Shown: positions 8,535-15,919, counted from the stretch's first letter. The stretch is DNA of 28,932 bases from Desulfobulbaceae bacterium (GCA_003517965.1 DOZO01000005.1:12435-41366); one strand, 5' to 3'. The notes: a model not told the origin generated them from the sequence alone. Program-made: numbers and translations.

Positions 8535-9998
8535 ATGGCTCTTGAACTGAGACAACAACTGAAACTCAGCCAGCAACTGGTAATGACTCCCCAGTTGCAG
8601 CAGGCTATCAAGCTGCTCCAGCTTTCCCGGCTTGAGCTTGCCGAAACAATTCAGCAGGAAATCGAGCTCAATCCGGTGCTGGAAGAAGCGACTGACGGCC
8701 AGGAACAAAGCGAGACAGAGCAGGAAGGCCATGGCCACGAGGATCTGGACATCGCCCCCCCAGAGCCTGAGAGGACCGCCGAGGTCCAGATGGAAAGCGA
8801 CTCATCCTTGCGGGAAATAGACTGGGCAAATTACAGCAACGACTATGAAAGCGGCTTCTCTGCCAGGGAAAAGGATGACAACGACCTGCCCTCCCGCCTT
8901 GACATCCTGACCGCCAAACCCGACCTGCACGCCCATCTCTCCTGGCAGCTCAACCTTTCCCACCTCACGGAAGAAGAAAAAGAAGTCGGACATTTTATCA
9001 TCGGCAATCTTGACCGAAACGGATTTCTGGCAGTAACGGAGGCCGAAATTGTTCAGGGTACAAACTGCGATTCTGAGTTGGCCAACAGGATGATCGAGGT
9101 TGTGCAGGAGATGGATCCAGCCGGGGTCGGGGCCAGGGATCTCAAGGATTGCCTGTTGCTACAGCTTGATCGCTTAGGCCTTGGGACCTCCCTGGCCGCA
9201 ACCATAGTCCGGGAACATCTGCGTCCCTTGGAAAACAGAAATTTTGCCGCTATTGCCAAGGCCACGGGCCGCCCCATCGAAGAGATTCTTGGCGCCATCA
9301 AGGTGATTACTCAACTGGACCCGCATCCAGGCAGGATCTATGGCGAAGAAGAACCACAATACATCATCCCGGATGTCTATGTGCACAAGATCAGCGGCGA
9401 ATATGTCATTTTGCTAAATGATGAAGGCCTGCCCCGTCTCAGGGTCAGCAATTATTACAAGGATATTCTAAAAAAAGATTCCACCGCTCCGACCGACACC
9501 AAGAATTATGTGCAGGACAAACTTAAATCAGCCCTGTGGTTGATAAAAAGCATCCATCAGCGGCAACGCACCATCTACCGGGTAGTTGAATCACTCCTTA
9601 AATTTCAGTATGATTTTTTTGAAAATGGGGTTGCCTTCCTCAGACCCCTGGTACTCCGGGACGTAGCCGAGGACCTCGGCATGCACGAATCCACCATCAG
9701 CAGGGTGACCAGCAACAAATACGTACACACCCCCCAGGGCACCTTTGAGCTGAAATACTTCTTCAACTCCTCCATCAACCGCCACGATGGCGGGGAGGCC
9801 ATGGCCTCGGCCAGCATCAGGGAACGTCTGCGCAGCATGATTCAGGCCGAGAACCACCAAGACCCCTTAAGCGACGAGATCATTTCCGACCTCTTCGCCC
9901 AGGAGGATATCAAACTGGCCCGGCGCACTGTGGCTAAATACCGGGAACAGATGGGCATTCTCCCCTCAAAGTTTCGCAAAAAACCCAAGCTGAGCTGA
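8535..9998 (+). CDS. rpoN: RNA polymerase sigma-54 factor
   Basis: Alternative sigma factor that directs RNA polymerase to -24/-12 promoters and needs enhancer-binding ATPases. The 487 aa show the three family regions. Region I is Gln/Leu-rich (LELRQQLKLSQQLVMTPQLQ, residues 2-21). An acidic region II follows at about 50-110. Region III contains the core-binding part, a helix-turn-helix around residues 383-400 (HESTISRVTSNKY) and the RpoN box ARRTVAKYRE at 462-471, which reads the -24 element. Sigma-54 genes often lie after lptA-lptB, as here. The usual downstream hpf and ptsN are absent; a RapZ C-terminal-domain gene follows after 9 bp. Confidence 0.97.
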   Translation: MALELRQQLKLSQQLVMTPQLQQAIKLLQLSRLELAETIQQEIELNPVLEEATDGQEQSETEQEGHGHEDLDIAPPEPERTAEVQMESDSSLREIDWANYSNDYESGFSAREKDDNDLPSRLDILTAKPDLHAHLSWQLNLSHLTEEEKEVGHFIIGNLDRNGFLAVTEAEIVQGTNCDSELANRMIEVVQEMDPAGVGARDLKDCLLLQLDRLGLGTSLAATIVREHLRPLENRNFAAIAKATGRPIEEILGAIKVITQLDPHPGRIYGEEEPQYIIPDVYVHKISGEYVILLNDEGLPRLRVSNYYKDILKKDSTAPTDTKNYVQDKLKSALWLIKSIHQRQRTIYRVVESLLKFQYDFFENGVAFLRPLVLRDVAEDLGMHESTISRVTSNKYVHTPQGTFELKYFFNSSINRHDGGEAMASASIRERLRSMIQAENHQDPLSDEIISDLFAQEDIKLARRTVAKYREQMGILPSKFRKKPKLS

Positions 9999-10007
9999 GG
10001 TGATCTG

Positions 10008-10442
10008 ATGGCTCCCTCTCCTGTGCCAGATCAAAACGCCATGCCGGAAACCAAGAGCCTGACTCCAGCCACGTTGCAGATCAACATCCTTTCCTTTGGC
10101 CACAAGCATGAACCGCCTGGCAAAACAGACCTGTTGTTTGATGTGCGTTTCTTGCCAAACCCCTATTATGTGCCGGAGCTAAAGGAAAAAACCGGGTTGG
10201 ATGAAGCGGTAGCCACCCATGCGCTTCACCATGAAAACGGCAGGCAATTTCTCGTCCATCTCTTCGCCCTGCTCGATTTTCTCCTCCCGGAATTTGCCCG
10301 CAGCGGCAGGAACAACCTCACCATCGCGGTGGGCTGCACCGGTGGGCAACACCGTTCCGTGGCAGTGGCCGAGGAGATTTACCGGCATTTGGCCAAGGGA
10401 AAATGGCAGGTGCAGGTGGTTCACCGGGATATAGACAGGTAG
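10008..10442 (+). CDS. Stand-alone RapZ C-terminal domain protein
   Basis: A 144-aa protein that aligns by eye with only the C-terminal half of RapZ (YvcJ/UPF0042). It has ILSFGHKH (27-34), FDVRFLPNPY (44-53), GCTGGQHRSV (109-118) and the terminal HRDI (139-142). The N-terminal P-loop kinase domain of full RapZ (about 150 aa with GxSGxGK) is missing, and the stretch upstream is rpoN, so this is a separately encoded domain and not a local truncation. In E. coli the C-terminal domain binds small RNAs GlmY/GlmZ and glucosamine-6-phosphate to control GlmS; whether that applies here is unknown. The start has a GAGGTGA ribosome-binding site that overlaps the rpoN stop. The TAG stop uses the first G of a REP-like palindrome. 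Confidence 0.88.
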   Translation: MAPSPVPDQNAMPETKSLTPATLQINILSFGHKHEPPGKTDLLFDVRFLPNPYYVPELKEKTGLDEAVATHALHHENGRQFLVHLFALLDFLLPEFARSGRNNLTIAVGCTGGQHRSVAVAEEIYRHLAKGKWQVQVVHRDIDR

Positions 10443-10464
10443 GGGCACGACATGCCGTGCCCCC
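10442..10464. repeat. REP-like palindrome, copy 1
   Basis: GGGGCACG-ACATGC-CGTGCCCC with one base off perfect symmetry. It lies between the RapZ-domain gene, whose TAG stop (10440-10442) overlaps its first base, and yrfG. Same family as 13026-13046, 13060-13080 and 15920-15940. Confidence 0.85.
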
Positions 10465-10495
10465 ACGATAATCAAAAACGCGGCAACAGAAGGTT

Positions 10496-11161
10496 ATGAC
10501 GCATTCCCCACTACTGGACTGGCAGGCGATAGACACGGTCCTGCTCGACATGGACGGCACCCTGCTGGACCGACATTTTGACGATTATTTCTGGGAGCAT
10601 TATGTGCCGGAGCATTACGCCCTGGCACACGATCTTGATATTGACGAGGCCAGGCTTGAGCTGCTGGCCCGGTACAAGGGGCGGGAGGGAACCCTGGCCT
10701 GGACCGACCTGGATTTCTGGTCAAACGAGCTGGGTCTCGATATTCCGGCCCTCAAGATGAAGATCAATCACCTCATCGGGGTGCATCCCCATGTGGTTGA
10801 TTTCCTAAAGTTCTGCCGCGGGGCCAGCAAGACGATCTATCTGGTGACCAACGCCCATAGCAAGACCCTTGCCATCAAGATGGAAAAAACGGCACTGGCA
10901 GGCTATTTCGACCGGATTATCTGCGCGGAAGAGGTGGGGATGGCCAAGGAAGATCCCCTTTTCTGGCAAGGGCTGGAGGCGATGCTGGACTACAAGAAGG
11001 AAAGAACCATGCTGGCCGATGACACCGCCAAGGTGCTGGCCTCGGCCAAGACCTACGGCCTGGGCTTTCTCATCTTCATCGCCCGCCCCAGCAGCCGCAA
11101 GCCGGTGGCCCACTCAAAGGATTTCCCTTCGGTGGCCGATTTCAAGGCGCTTCTCCCATAG
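10496..11161 (+). CDS. yrfG: HAD-superfamily nucleotidase, YrfG-like (GMP/IMP 5'-nucleotidase)
   Basis: A 221-aa HAD phosphatase. Motif I is DMDGTLLD (nucleophile D18, acid D20), motif II is VTNAHSK (T118), the motif III lysine is K151 in MAKED, and motif IV is LADD (D175/D176). The N-terminus (AIDTVLLDMDGTLLD..FD.YFWE..VPE) and KED..FW closely resemble E. coli YrfG, which dephosphorylates GMP and IMP. The purine specificity is carried over from that similarity. The AGAAGG ribosome-binding site supports the ATG. It follows the RapZ-domain gene by 53 bp that contain a REP-like palindrome, so the two may be only partly co-expressed. It ends 60 bp before the convergent aspS. Confidence 0.85.
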   Translation: MTHSPLLDWQAIDTVLLDMDGTLLDRHFDDYFWEHYVPEHYALAHDLDIDEARLELLARYKGREGTLAWTDLDFWSNELGLDIPALKMKINHLIGVHPHVVDFLKFCRGASKTIYLVTNAHSKTLAIKMEKTALAGYFDRIICAEEVGMAKEDPLFWQGLEAMLDYKKERTMLADDTAKVLASAKTYGLGFLIFIARPSSRKPVAHSKDFPSVADFKALLP

Positions 11162-11220
11162 ACGGGAAAGGGGCAAGGCGCAAGAGAAACAATAAAACCC
11201 TTTAACCTTGCGCCTTGCTC

Positions 11221-13005
11221 CTATTCCTTCCAGTCCGGCCTCAATCCCAGTTCGGTCAGCTGTTTTCTCGCCACTGCGGCCGGGGCCTCGGTGAGCGGAC
11301 AAAACGCCTTCTGGGTTTTAGGAAAGGCGATCACCTCACGGATGCTGTCCCGGCCCAGCAGAATCATCATCAAGCGATCCAGACCAAAGGCCATACCGCC
11401 ATGCGGCGGGGCACCCAGCTCAAGCGCCTTGACCAGAAAATCAAATTTGTCAGCGACCTCCTCTTCCGAGATGCCGAGAGCGGCAAAGACCCTTTCCTGC
11501 ATCTCTTTCTGATGGATGCGGATACTGCCGCCGCCGATCTCAGTGCCGTTTAAGACCAGATCGTAGGCCCGGCTCCGCATCCTGCCCGGCTCGGTATCCA
11601 TGAGGTGGATGTCTTCCTCATTGGGCGCGGTAAATGGATGATGCACCGCCATATGCCGCTTCTGCTCATGGTCGTATTCCAAAAGCGGGAAGTCACAGAC
11701 CCAGAGAAAATTAAACTCTTTCTTATCGATCAAGTTGAGGCGGCGGGCCAGCTCAAGACGCAGCTCGGAGAGGGCCTGGTGCACGACATTGGCTTGATCC
11801 GCGACAAAAAAGAGCAGGTCGTCGGCCTGGGCGTCCAGGGTCTTAGCCATCCCTGCCCGCTCCTCCTCGGAGAAGAACTTGGCAATCGGCGACTGCCATT
11901 CGCCCTCTGGTTTGACCTTGACCCAGGCCAGCCCCCTGGCCCCAAAATTGGCCACGTAGGCGGTAAGGTCGTCAAGATCCTTGCGGGAAAAATGAGCGCA
12001 GCCCTTGGCGTTGATCGCCTTGACCATGCCGCCCTTTTCCACCACGGTGCGAAACACCTGAAAGCTGCAGCCGCGCACCTCTTCGGTGAGGCTGATCAGC
12101 TCAAAGCCGAAACGGGTGTCCGGCTTGTCGCAGCCATAGCGGGCAATGGCCTCGGCATAGGTAAGGCGCGGAAAGGGCAGACTAAGTTCCAGGCCAATGG
12201 TTTCCTTGAACAACAGCTGCATCAAGCCCTCACCCACGGCATAGATGTCCTCCTCCTCAACAAAGGAAAGTTCCATATCCACCTGGGTGAACTCTGGCTG
12301 TCGGTCGGCGCGCAGGTCCTCATCGCGGAAACAGCGGACGATCTGATAGTAGCGATCCATGCCCGCCACCATCAGGAGCTGCTTGAAAAGCTGCGGCGAC
12401 TGGGGCAGGGCGAAGAATTTCCCCTGGTTGACCCGGCTGGGCACCAGATAATCCCTGGCTCCTTCCGGGGTGGAGCGGGTAAGCACCGGGGTCTCGATCT
12501 CGAGAAAATTTTCGCCATTGAGATAGGTGCGGATAGCCTGGGACGCTTTATGCCGCATGATCAGACCCTCGGCCATCCGAGGACGGCGCAGGTCGATGTA
12601 ACGATATTTTAGGCGCAGGCTCTCGGAGATCTCGGCCTCTTCGTCCAGAGGAAAGGGCGGGGTCTTGCTCTGGTTGAGAATGCGCAGCTCCAGAACCCGC
12701 ACCTCTATCTCGCCGGTAGCCAGCTTGAGATTGACCATCCCCTCGGGCCTGGACTCAACTATGCCCCGAATAGCCAGCACCCATTCGCTTCTCAGCCCAT
12801 GCGCCTTGGCATGCACCTCAGCATTGATCTCAGGGTTGAACACCACCTGGGTAAGACCCCAGCGATCCCGCAGATCGATGAAAATAACCCCGCCATGGTC
12901 GCGGCGCCGCAGCACCCATCCCATGAGAACAATCTCTTTGCCAACCTCAGCGTGGGTAAGGTCATTGCAATGATGGGTCCGTTTGAGACCTCCCATGGAT
13001 TCCAT
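11221..13005 (-). CDS. aspS: Aspartyl-tRNA synthetase, probably non-discriminating
   Basis: Class IIb synthetase of bacterial type (594 aa): an OB-fold anticodon domain at the N-terminus, then the catalytic core with motif 2 (RCFRDEDLRADRQPEFTQ), a GAD insertion and motif 3 (GGMAFGLDRLMMIL). I start it at the ATG at 13005, with an AAGGAG site 7-9 nt upstream; the frame stays open to 13125, but that extension only reads through hisS and two REP palindromes. With this start, H37 (RRRDHGG) and G89 (SRPEG) correspond to His31 and Gly83, which in Pseudomonas aeruginosa AspRS permit charging of tRNA-Asn as well as tRNA-Asp. If so, asparagine is made on tRNA by GatCAB. Transcribed with hisS, 17 bp downstream of its stop. 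Confidence 0.95.
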   Translation of the reverse strand: MESMGGLKRTHHCNDLTHAEVGKEIVLMGWVLRRRDHGGVIFIDLRDRWGLTQVVFNPEINAEVHAKAHGLRSEWVLAIRGIVESRPEGMVNLKLATGEIEVRVLELRILNQSKTPPFPLDEEAEISESLRLKYRYIDLRRPRMAEGLIMRHKASQAIRTYLNGENFLEIETPVLTRSTPEGARDYLVPSRVNQGKFFALPQSPQLFKQLLMVAGMDRYYQIVRCFRDEDLRADRQPEFTQVDMELSFVEEEDIYAVGEGLMQLLFKETIGLELSLPFPRLTYAEAIARYGCDKPDTRFGFELISLTEEVRGCSFQVFRTVVEKGGMVKAINAKGCAHFSRKDLDDLTAYVANFGARGLAWVKVKPEGEWQSPIAKFFSEEERAGMAKTLDAQADDLLFFVADQANVVHQALSELRLELARRLNLIDKKEFNFLWVCDFPLLEYDHEQKRHMAVHHPFTAPNEEDIHLMDTEPGRMRSRAYDLVLNGTEIGGGSIRIHQKEMQERVFAALGISEEEVADKFDFLVKALELGAPPHGGMAFGLDRLMMILLGRDSIREVIAFPKTQKAFCPLTEAPAAVARKQLTELGLRPDWKE

Positions 13006-13022
13006 AGGACTGCTCCTTTTTG

Positions 13023-14369
13023 TTAGGGGCACGGCATGCCGTGCCCAAGATGAGACGTAGGGGCACGGCATGCCGTGCCCTTGCTGTTTTTCCTCTGTGC
13101 GATGGCCGTAATCAATGTTATACACAAGGCCTTCGGCTCCCCCACCAGCGGCAGGCTCTGTTGTTCCTTACTGGTCATGTCGCGCAGCACTGCCTCGCCT
13201 CGAGCCAGTTCTTCCTCACCCAGGATGAGGACAAAGCGGGCTTTTGTCCGGTCTGCCTGCTTCATCTGGCTTTTCAGGCTCTTGCCTTCAAGATCCATGG
13301 CCACCTGCAGACCTTGACGTCTTAAGAGATGCACCAGGGGAAAGGCCCGAACCGCAGCTTCCTCACCCAGAGCGGCAACAAAGAGGTCAATGGCAGCATT
13401 AAGGCAGACGTCTTCATTCTGCTGGTTCAACAACAAGACCAGCCGTTCCAGGCCCAGGGCAAAGCCGATGCCAGGCATGCCTTTGGCCCCACCCAGTTGT
13501 TCCACCAGGCCGTCATAGCGCCCCCCCGCACCCACTGCGCTCTGAGCGCCCAGGGCATCGGTGATGAACTCAAAGGTGGTACGGGTATAGTAATCAAGAC
13601 CCCGAACCATGAAGGGATTCACCGTACAGGGAACCTCCAACAGAGCAAGACTCGCCCTGGTTTTGGCAAAATGCTCGGCGCAACCTGAGCAAAGATGATC
13701 GATAATGACAGGGGCAACCCGGTACTGCTCCTGACAATGGCTGCTCTTGCAATCCAGCACCCGTAGCGGATTGCTCAGGCTGCGCCGTTGGCAATCCTCG
13801 CAGATCAGCTCTTTTTTGGCGGCCAGAAAATCCACCAGGGCCTCTTTGTAGGCAGGCCGACAGGCCGGGCAACCCAGGGAATTTATCTGCAGGCTGGTCG
13901 TTAGGCCAATCTCTTCCAGAAGTAGCCAGGCCATGGCGATCAACTCGGCGTCCAAGCGGGGATGATCCAGACCCAGCACCTCAACGCTCAGTTGATGAAA
14001 CTGCCGCAACCTCCCCTTCTGCGGACGTTCATGTCGAAACATCGGCCCGATGGTATAGAGGCGCTGCACCGGGAGCCTCGTCTGCAGGCCATGCTCGATA
14101 AAGGCCCGCAGCACCGAGGCCGTGCCTTCCGGCCGCATGGTGACCGAATCGCCGTTGCGGTCGGCAAAGGAATACATCTCTTTTTCAACAATATCGGTGG
14201 CCTCGCCGATGGAGCGGGCAAAAAGCTCGGTCTTTTCCAGAATCGGCGTCCGAATCTCGGAAAAGCCAAAGCGCCGCATGATATCCCTGGCGGTCGCCTC
14301 AATATACTGCCAGACCCCAACCTCCTCGGGAAGGATATCCTTAAAGCCTTTCAGTGCCTGAATACTCAT
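13023..14369 (-). CDS. hisS: Histidyl-tRNA synthetase with a repeat-encoded C-terminal tail
   Basis: Class IIa synthetase that charges tRNA-His. The 448 aa include the N-terminal IQALKGFKDILPEE, motif 2 (FRHERPQKGRLRQFHQ), the HisRS signatures GLDYYTRTTFEF and GGRYDGLVEQLGG, motif 3 (GIGFALGLERL) and the C-terminal anticodon domain. Four Cys near residues 165-220 (CPACR, CEDC, CSGC) suggest a zinc-binding insertion seen in many bacterial HisRS. The last 18 residues (431-448) are encoded by two tandem REP-like palindromes, and the TAA abuts the second one. The ancestral stop was therefore probably near residue 430 and was lost when the repeats arrived. A promoter at 14450-14478 serves hisS-aspS. 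Confidence 0.96.
   Translation of the reverse strand: MSIQALKGFKDILPEEVGVWQYIEATARDIMRRFGFSEIRTPILEKTELFARSIGEATDIVEKEMYSFADRNGDSVTMRPEGTASVLRAFIEHGLQTRLPVQRLYTIGPMFRHERPQKGRLRQFHQLSVEVLGLDHPRLDAELIAMAWLLLEEIGLTTSLQINSLGCPACRPAYKEALVDFLAAKKELICEDCQRRSLSNPLRVLDCKSSHCQEQYRVAPVIIDHLCSGCAEHFAKTRASLALLEVPCTVNPFMVRGLDYYTRTTFEFITDALGAQSAVGAGGRYDGLVEQLGGAKGMPGIGFALGLERLVLLLNQQNEDVCLNAAIDLFVAALGEEAAVRAFPLVHLLRRQGLQVAMDLEGKSLKSQMKQADRTKARFVLILGEEELARGEAVLRDMTSKEQQSLPLVGEPKALCITLITAIAQRKNSKGTACRAPTSHLGHGMPCP
13026..13046. repeat. REP-like palindrome, copy 2
   Basis: Perfect palindromic core: GGGGCACG, centre GCATGC, then CGTGCCC. It lies directly after the hisS TAA stop (13023-13025 on the minus strand) and is translated as the final residues of HisRS (GHGMPCP). 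A second copy lies 34 bp away. Confidence 0.9.
13060..13080. repeat. REP-like palindrome, copy 3 (tandem with copy 2)
   Basis: Identical to copy 2 over 21 bp and in direct orientation with it (34-bp period, 13-bp spacer). It is translated within HisRS as GTACRAP. Confidence 0.9.
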
Positions 14370-14449
14370 CGTTTGTTGCCCCTGCTCCTAAAATAAAAAG
14401 ATCCGGGAAGTTTCCACCGGGGAAAATACGTCAATCAGAAAAACAAGTA

Positions 14450-14478
14450 TTCATATTCTACCTCCGGCCAAAAGTCAA
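14450..14478 (-). promoter_or_regulatory. Predicted sigma-70 promoter of hisS-aspS
   Basis: On the minus strand TTGACT (14473-14478) and TATGAA (14450-14455) are spaced by 17 bp, about 80 bp upstream of the hisS ATG. An AGGAG and a GGGG lie between promoter and start. No T-box motif was recognised in the leader. Confidence 0.5.
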
Positions 14479-14541
14479 GAGAGGCGCGATAACAGCAAAA
14501 CAAACTGGGTTTTCTGTTCGCAATTTTCTCAATTTTCATTC

Positions 14542-14570
14542 TTGACTATTGCACTCATGGCCATTATTAT
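14542..14570 (+). promoter_or_regulatory. Predicted promoter of the Phd/RelE toxin-antitoxin operon
   Basis: TTGACT (14542-14547) and TATTAT (14565-14570) have ideal 17-bp spacing. The start would lie near 14577, leaving a leader of about 30 nt with a TGGAGG ribosome-binding site. Confidence 0.6.
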
Positions 14571-14581
14571 GACCACATAAA

Positions 14582-14591
14582 TTACATGTAA
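14582..14591. promoter_or_regulatory. Possible antitoxin operator
   Basis: The perfect 10-bp palindrome TTACATGTAA lies just downstream of the predicted transcription start and upstream of the antitoxin ribosome-binding site. Phd/YefM antitoxins repress their own operons by binding short palindromes here, so this is a reasonable operator, but it is inferred. Confidence 0.35.
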
Positions 14592-14606
14592 CTTTGGAGG
14601 CGCACT

Positions 14607-14885
14607 GTGCTGCATATCGATTCGTATGTCCCTGTTAGCAAGGCAAAAGCAAACCTTCTGGATATGGTTAGAGTCTTGCGTGATTCGCAGGACACTATCG
14701 CCATTACCAGAAATGGTGTCCCGGAAGCCGTCCTTATCAGCATGGAAGGCTACGAAGGTCTGATGGAAACACTGGAGATTCTTGCCGATTCCGAAACCAT
14801 GAAGACTTTTGCCGCCTCATTTGAGGATGCCAAGGTCGGCAGGTGGGTGGACGAAGCTGAGGTGTCGCGTGCCTTACAGGATTGA
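14607..14885 (+). CDS. Phd/YefM-family antitoxin
   Basis: A 92-aa antitoxin. The N-terminal DNA-binding fold is recognisable from VPVSKAKANLLDMVRVLR (residues 8-25), ITRNGVPEAVLISMEGYEGLMETL and the following helix; the C-terminal third (about 60-92) is acidic and should wrap the toxin. It starts at GTG 14607, with TGGAGG 6 nt upstream, a better-placed start than any later ATG. The toxin gene begins inside its last codons. It should neutralise the RelE-type toxin and, with it, repress the promoter at 14542-14570. Confidence 0.85.
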   Translation: MLHIDSYVPVSKAKANLLDMVRVLRDSQDTIAITRNGVPEAVLISMEGYEGLMETLEILADSETMKTFAASFEDAKVGRWVDEAEVSRALQD

Positions 14886-15147
14886 ATTTACGGCTTCCGC
14901 CTTCAGTCTGCTTGCTCACTTACCCCCGGAGATGAAAAAACTTCTTCGCGAAGCGCTGAAAGAACTGCAAAACAACCCCGCACTCGGCAAATTTCTCAAG
15001 GAAGAGCTTGGCGGGTATCAGTCACTGGCCCGCAAGCGTTACCGGGTAATCTACAAAACAAACAGCCGGGATAAAACGATACGGGTGTATTTCGCCGGGC
15101 ACAGAAAAGATATTTATGAACTTTTCCGGGCGCATATCAGTAAATAG
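14869..15147 (+). CDS. RelE/ParE-superfamily toxin
   Basis: A 92-aa toxin. The start is the GTG at 14869: it has GAGG 6 nt upstream, gives the usual family length and overlaps the antitoxin by 17 bp. An upstream in-frame ATG at 14809 would add 20 unlikely residues. The family core is visible: YRIEFTASAFSLLAHLP at the N-terminus, a helical middle (KKLLREALKELQNNP), then ARKRYRVIYKT and YFAGHRKDIYELF with the basic residues expected for RelE-type ribosome-dependent mRNA cleavage. ParE-like gyrase inhibition cannot be excluded. The overlap keeps toxin and antitoxin translation coupled. Confidence 0.85.
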   Translation: MPYRIEFTASAFSLLAHLPPEMKKLLREALKELQNNPALGKFLKEELGGYQSLARKRYRVIYKTNSRDKTIRVYFAGHRKDIYELFRAHISK

Positions 15148-15167
15148 ATGTCCCCGATAACCCACAA

Positions 15168-15199
15168 GGTCGAGTAGAGCGTTATAGCTCTACCCGACC
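15168..15199. terminator. Hairpin between convergent toxin-antitoxin modules
   Basis: A 13-bp stem with one mismatch (GGTCGAGTAGAGC, 6-nt loop, GCTCTACCCGACC) lies between the convergent ends of the RelE-type toxin and the HigA-like antitoxin. No U-tract follows on either strand, so it may be a structural 3' end or a dispersed palindrome and not a classic terminator. The 12-mer GTAGAGCGTTAT recurs at 18504-18515. Confidence 0.45.
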
Positions 15200-15209
15200 T
15201 ACCTCTTAC

Positions 15210-15500
15210 TCAGGCGTGCAATGATTTAAGCACCGTTTCCGGAGACATTGACACAACCTTGAGAAGGGCGGCGGCTGGGCCGGTGGGATTGCGTCGATGC
15301 TGTTCCCAGTTTTGCAGGGTCTTGACACTAACCCGCATAAGCCGGGCAAATTCACTTTGTGAGAGTCCGATTTCTTGCCGCACCGTTTTGGCATCCGGCG
15401 CTGAAAGTTCAAACCTCCGGGAAGCCGGGGCCTCGCCTTTGGCAATGGCCTTGGCTTCCTGCAAGCTTTGCACCAGATTATCGAAGAGTTCCTTGTCCAT
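15210..15500 (-). CDS. HigA/NadS-like helix-turn-helix antitoxin
   Basis: A 96-aa XRE-type antitoxin. The helix-turn-helix spans about residues 43-82 (IGLSQSEFARLMRVSVKTLQNWEQHRRNP...AALLKVV), preceded by a short N-terminal region that in this family contacts the toxin (FDNLVQSLQEAKAIAKGE). It lies 2 bp after the toxin gene in toxin-first order, typical of HigBA/NadS modules. It should bind and neutralise the upstream toxin and repress the promoter at 15822-15850. Confidence 0.85.
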   Translation of the reverse strand: MDKELFDNLVQSLQEAKAIAKGEAPASRRFELSAPDAKTVRQEIGLSQSEFARLMRVSVKTLQNWEQHRRNPTGPAAALLKVVSMSPETVLKSLHA

Positions 15501-15502
15501 AA

Positions 15503-15814
15503 CTATAGCTCCTTTACAAGTTCCCGCAAAATGGCGACCTCATGGTCAGTCAAGGTGTCCTTTTTTGATTTATGGTACATCACCAACAGATAAATTCGAC
15601 GCCTTTCCTTGACCCAGAAATAAATCACCCGGACTCCGCCACTTTTCCCGCGTATACCAGTGGCATGACGCAATTTCCTGATGCCGCCTCCACCTTTGAC
15701 AACATTGCCACGTTCCGGATTATCCACCAAATTACCTTGCAACTCCCGATATTCCTCATCGGAGAGCAAGTCCGTAACCATACGGGTAAATATTGAGGTT
15801 TCAATAAATTCCAT
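15503..15814 (-). CDS. HigB-like RelE-superfamily toxin
   Basis: A 103-aa toxin that starts MEFIETSIFTR, a form common in HigB2-type toxins, and continues with LLSDEEYRELQ, GGGGIRKLRHA, GKSGGVRVIYFWV and LLVMYHKSKKDTLTDHE, the RelE fold with conserved basic residues for mRNA cleavage. I choose the ATG at 15814: the ATG three codons upstream (15823) lies within the predicted -10 box, and the longer open frame to 15979 merely reads through a REP palindrome. With the -10 box only 7 nt away, the mRNA is probably leaderless. Operon with the antitoxin 2 bp downstream. Confidence 0.85.
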   Translation of the reverse strand: MEFIETSIFTRMVTDLLSDEEYRELQGNLVDNPERGNVVKGGGGIRKLRHATGIRGKSGGVRVIYFWVKERRRIYLLVMYHKSKKDTLTDHEVAILRELVKEL

Positions 15815-15821
15815 ACCAGTC

Positions 15822-15850
15822 ATTTTATCCGTCGGTGGCGGACAAGTCAA
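15822..15850 (-). promoter_or_regulatory. Strong promoter of the HigB/HigA-like module
   Basis: On the minus strand TTGACT (15845-15850) and TAAAAT (15822-15827) have exact 17-bp spacing. The ATG of the toxin starts 8 nt past the -10 box, so transcription should start at or within about 2 nt of the start codon. Confidence 0.6.
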
Positions 15851-15919
15851 CAGCAAAACAAATGTGGTCTGCCCCTGATTTTCCACCCCCAAAACTTCCC
15901 CGGCAAAGAAAACACCGTA

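Noticed and set aside
13026..13080. CRISPR array
   Set aside because: Only two tandem palindromes with a 13-bp spacer, no cas genes, and the same unit occurs singly elsewhere.
13006..13125. Longer N-terminus of AspRS
   Set aside because: It would read back through hisS and both REP palindromes, and the ATG at 13005 has an AAGGAG at ideal spacing.
14386..14449. T-box riboswitch in the hisS leader
   Set aside because: No T-box core sequence or specifier hairpin was recognised, and the leader is only about 80 nt.
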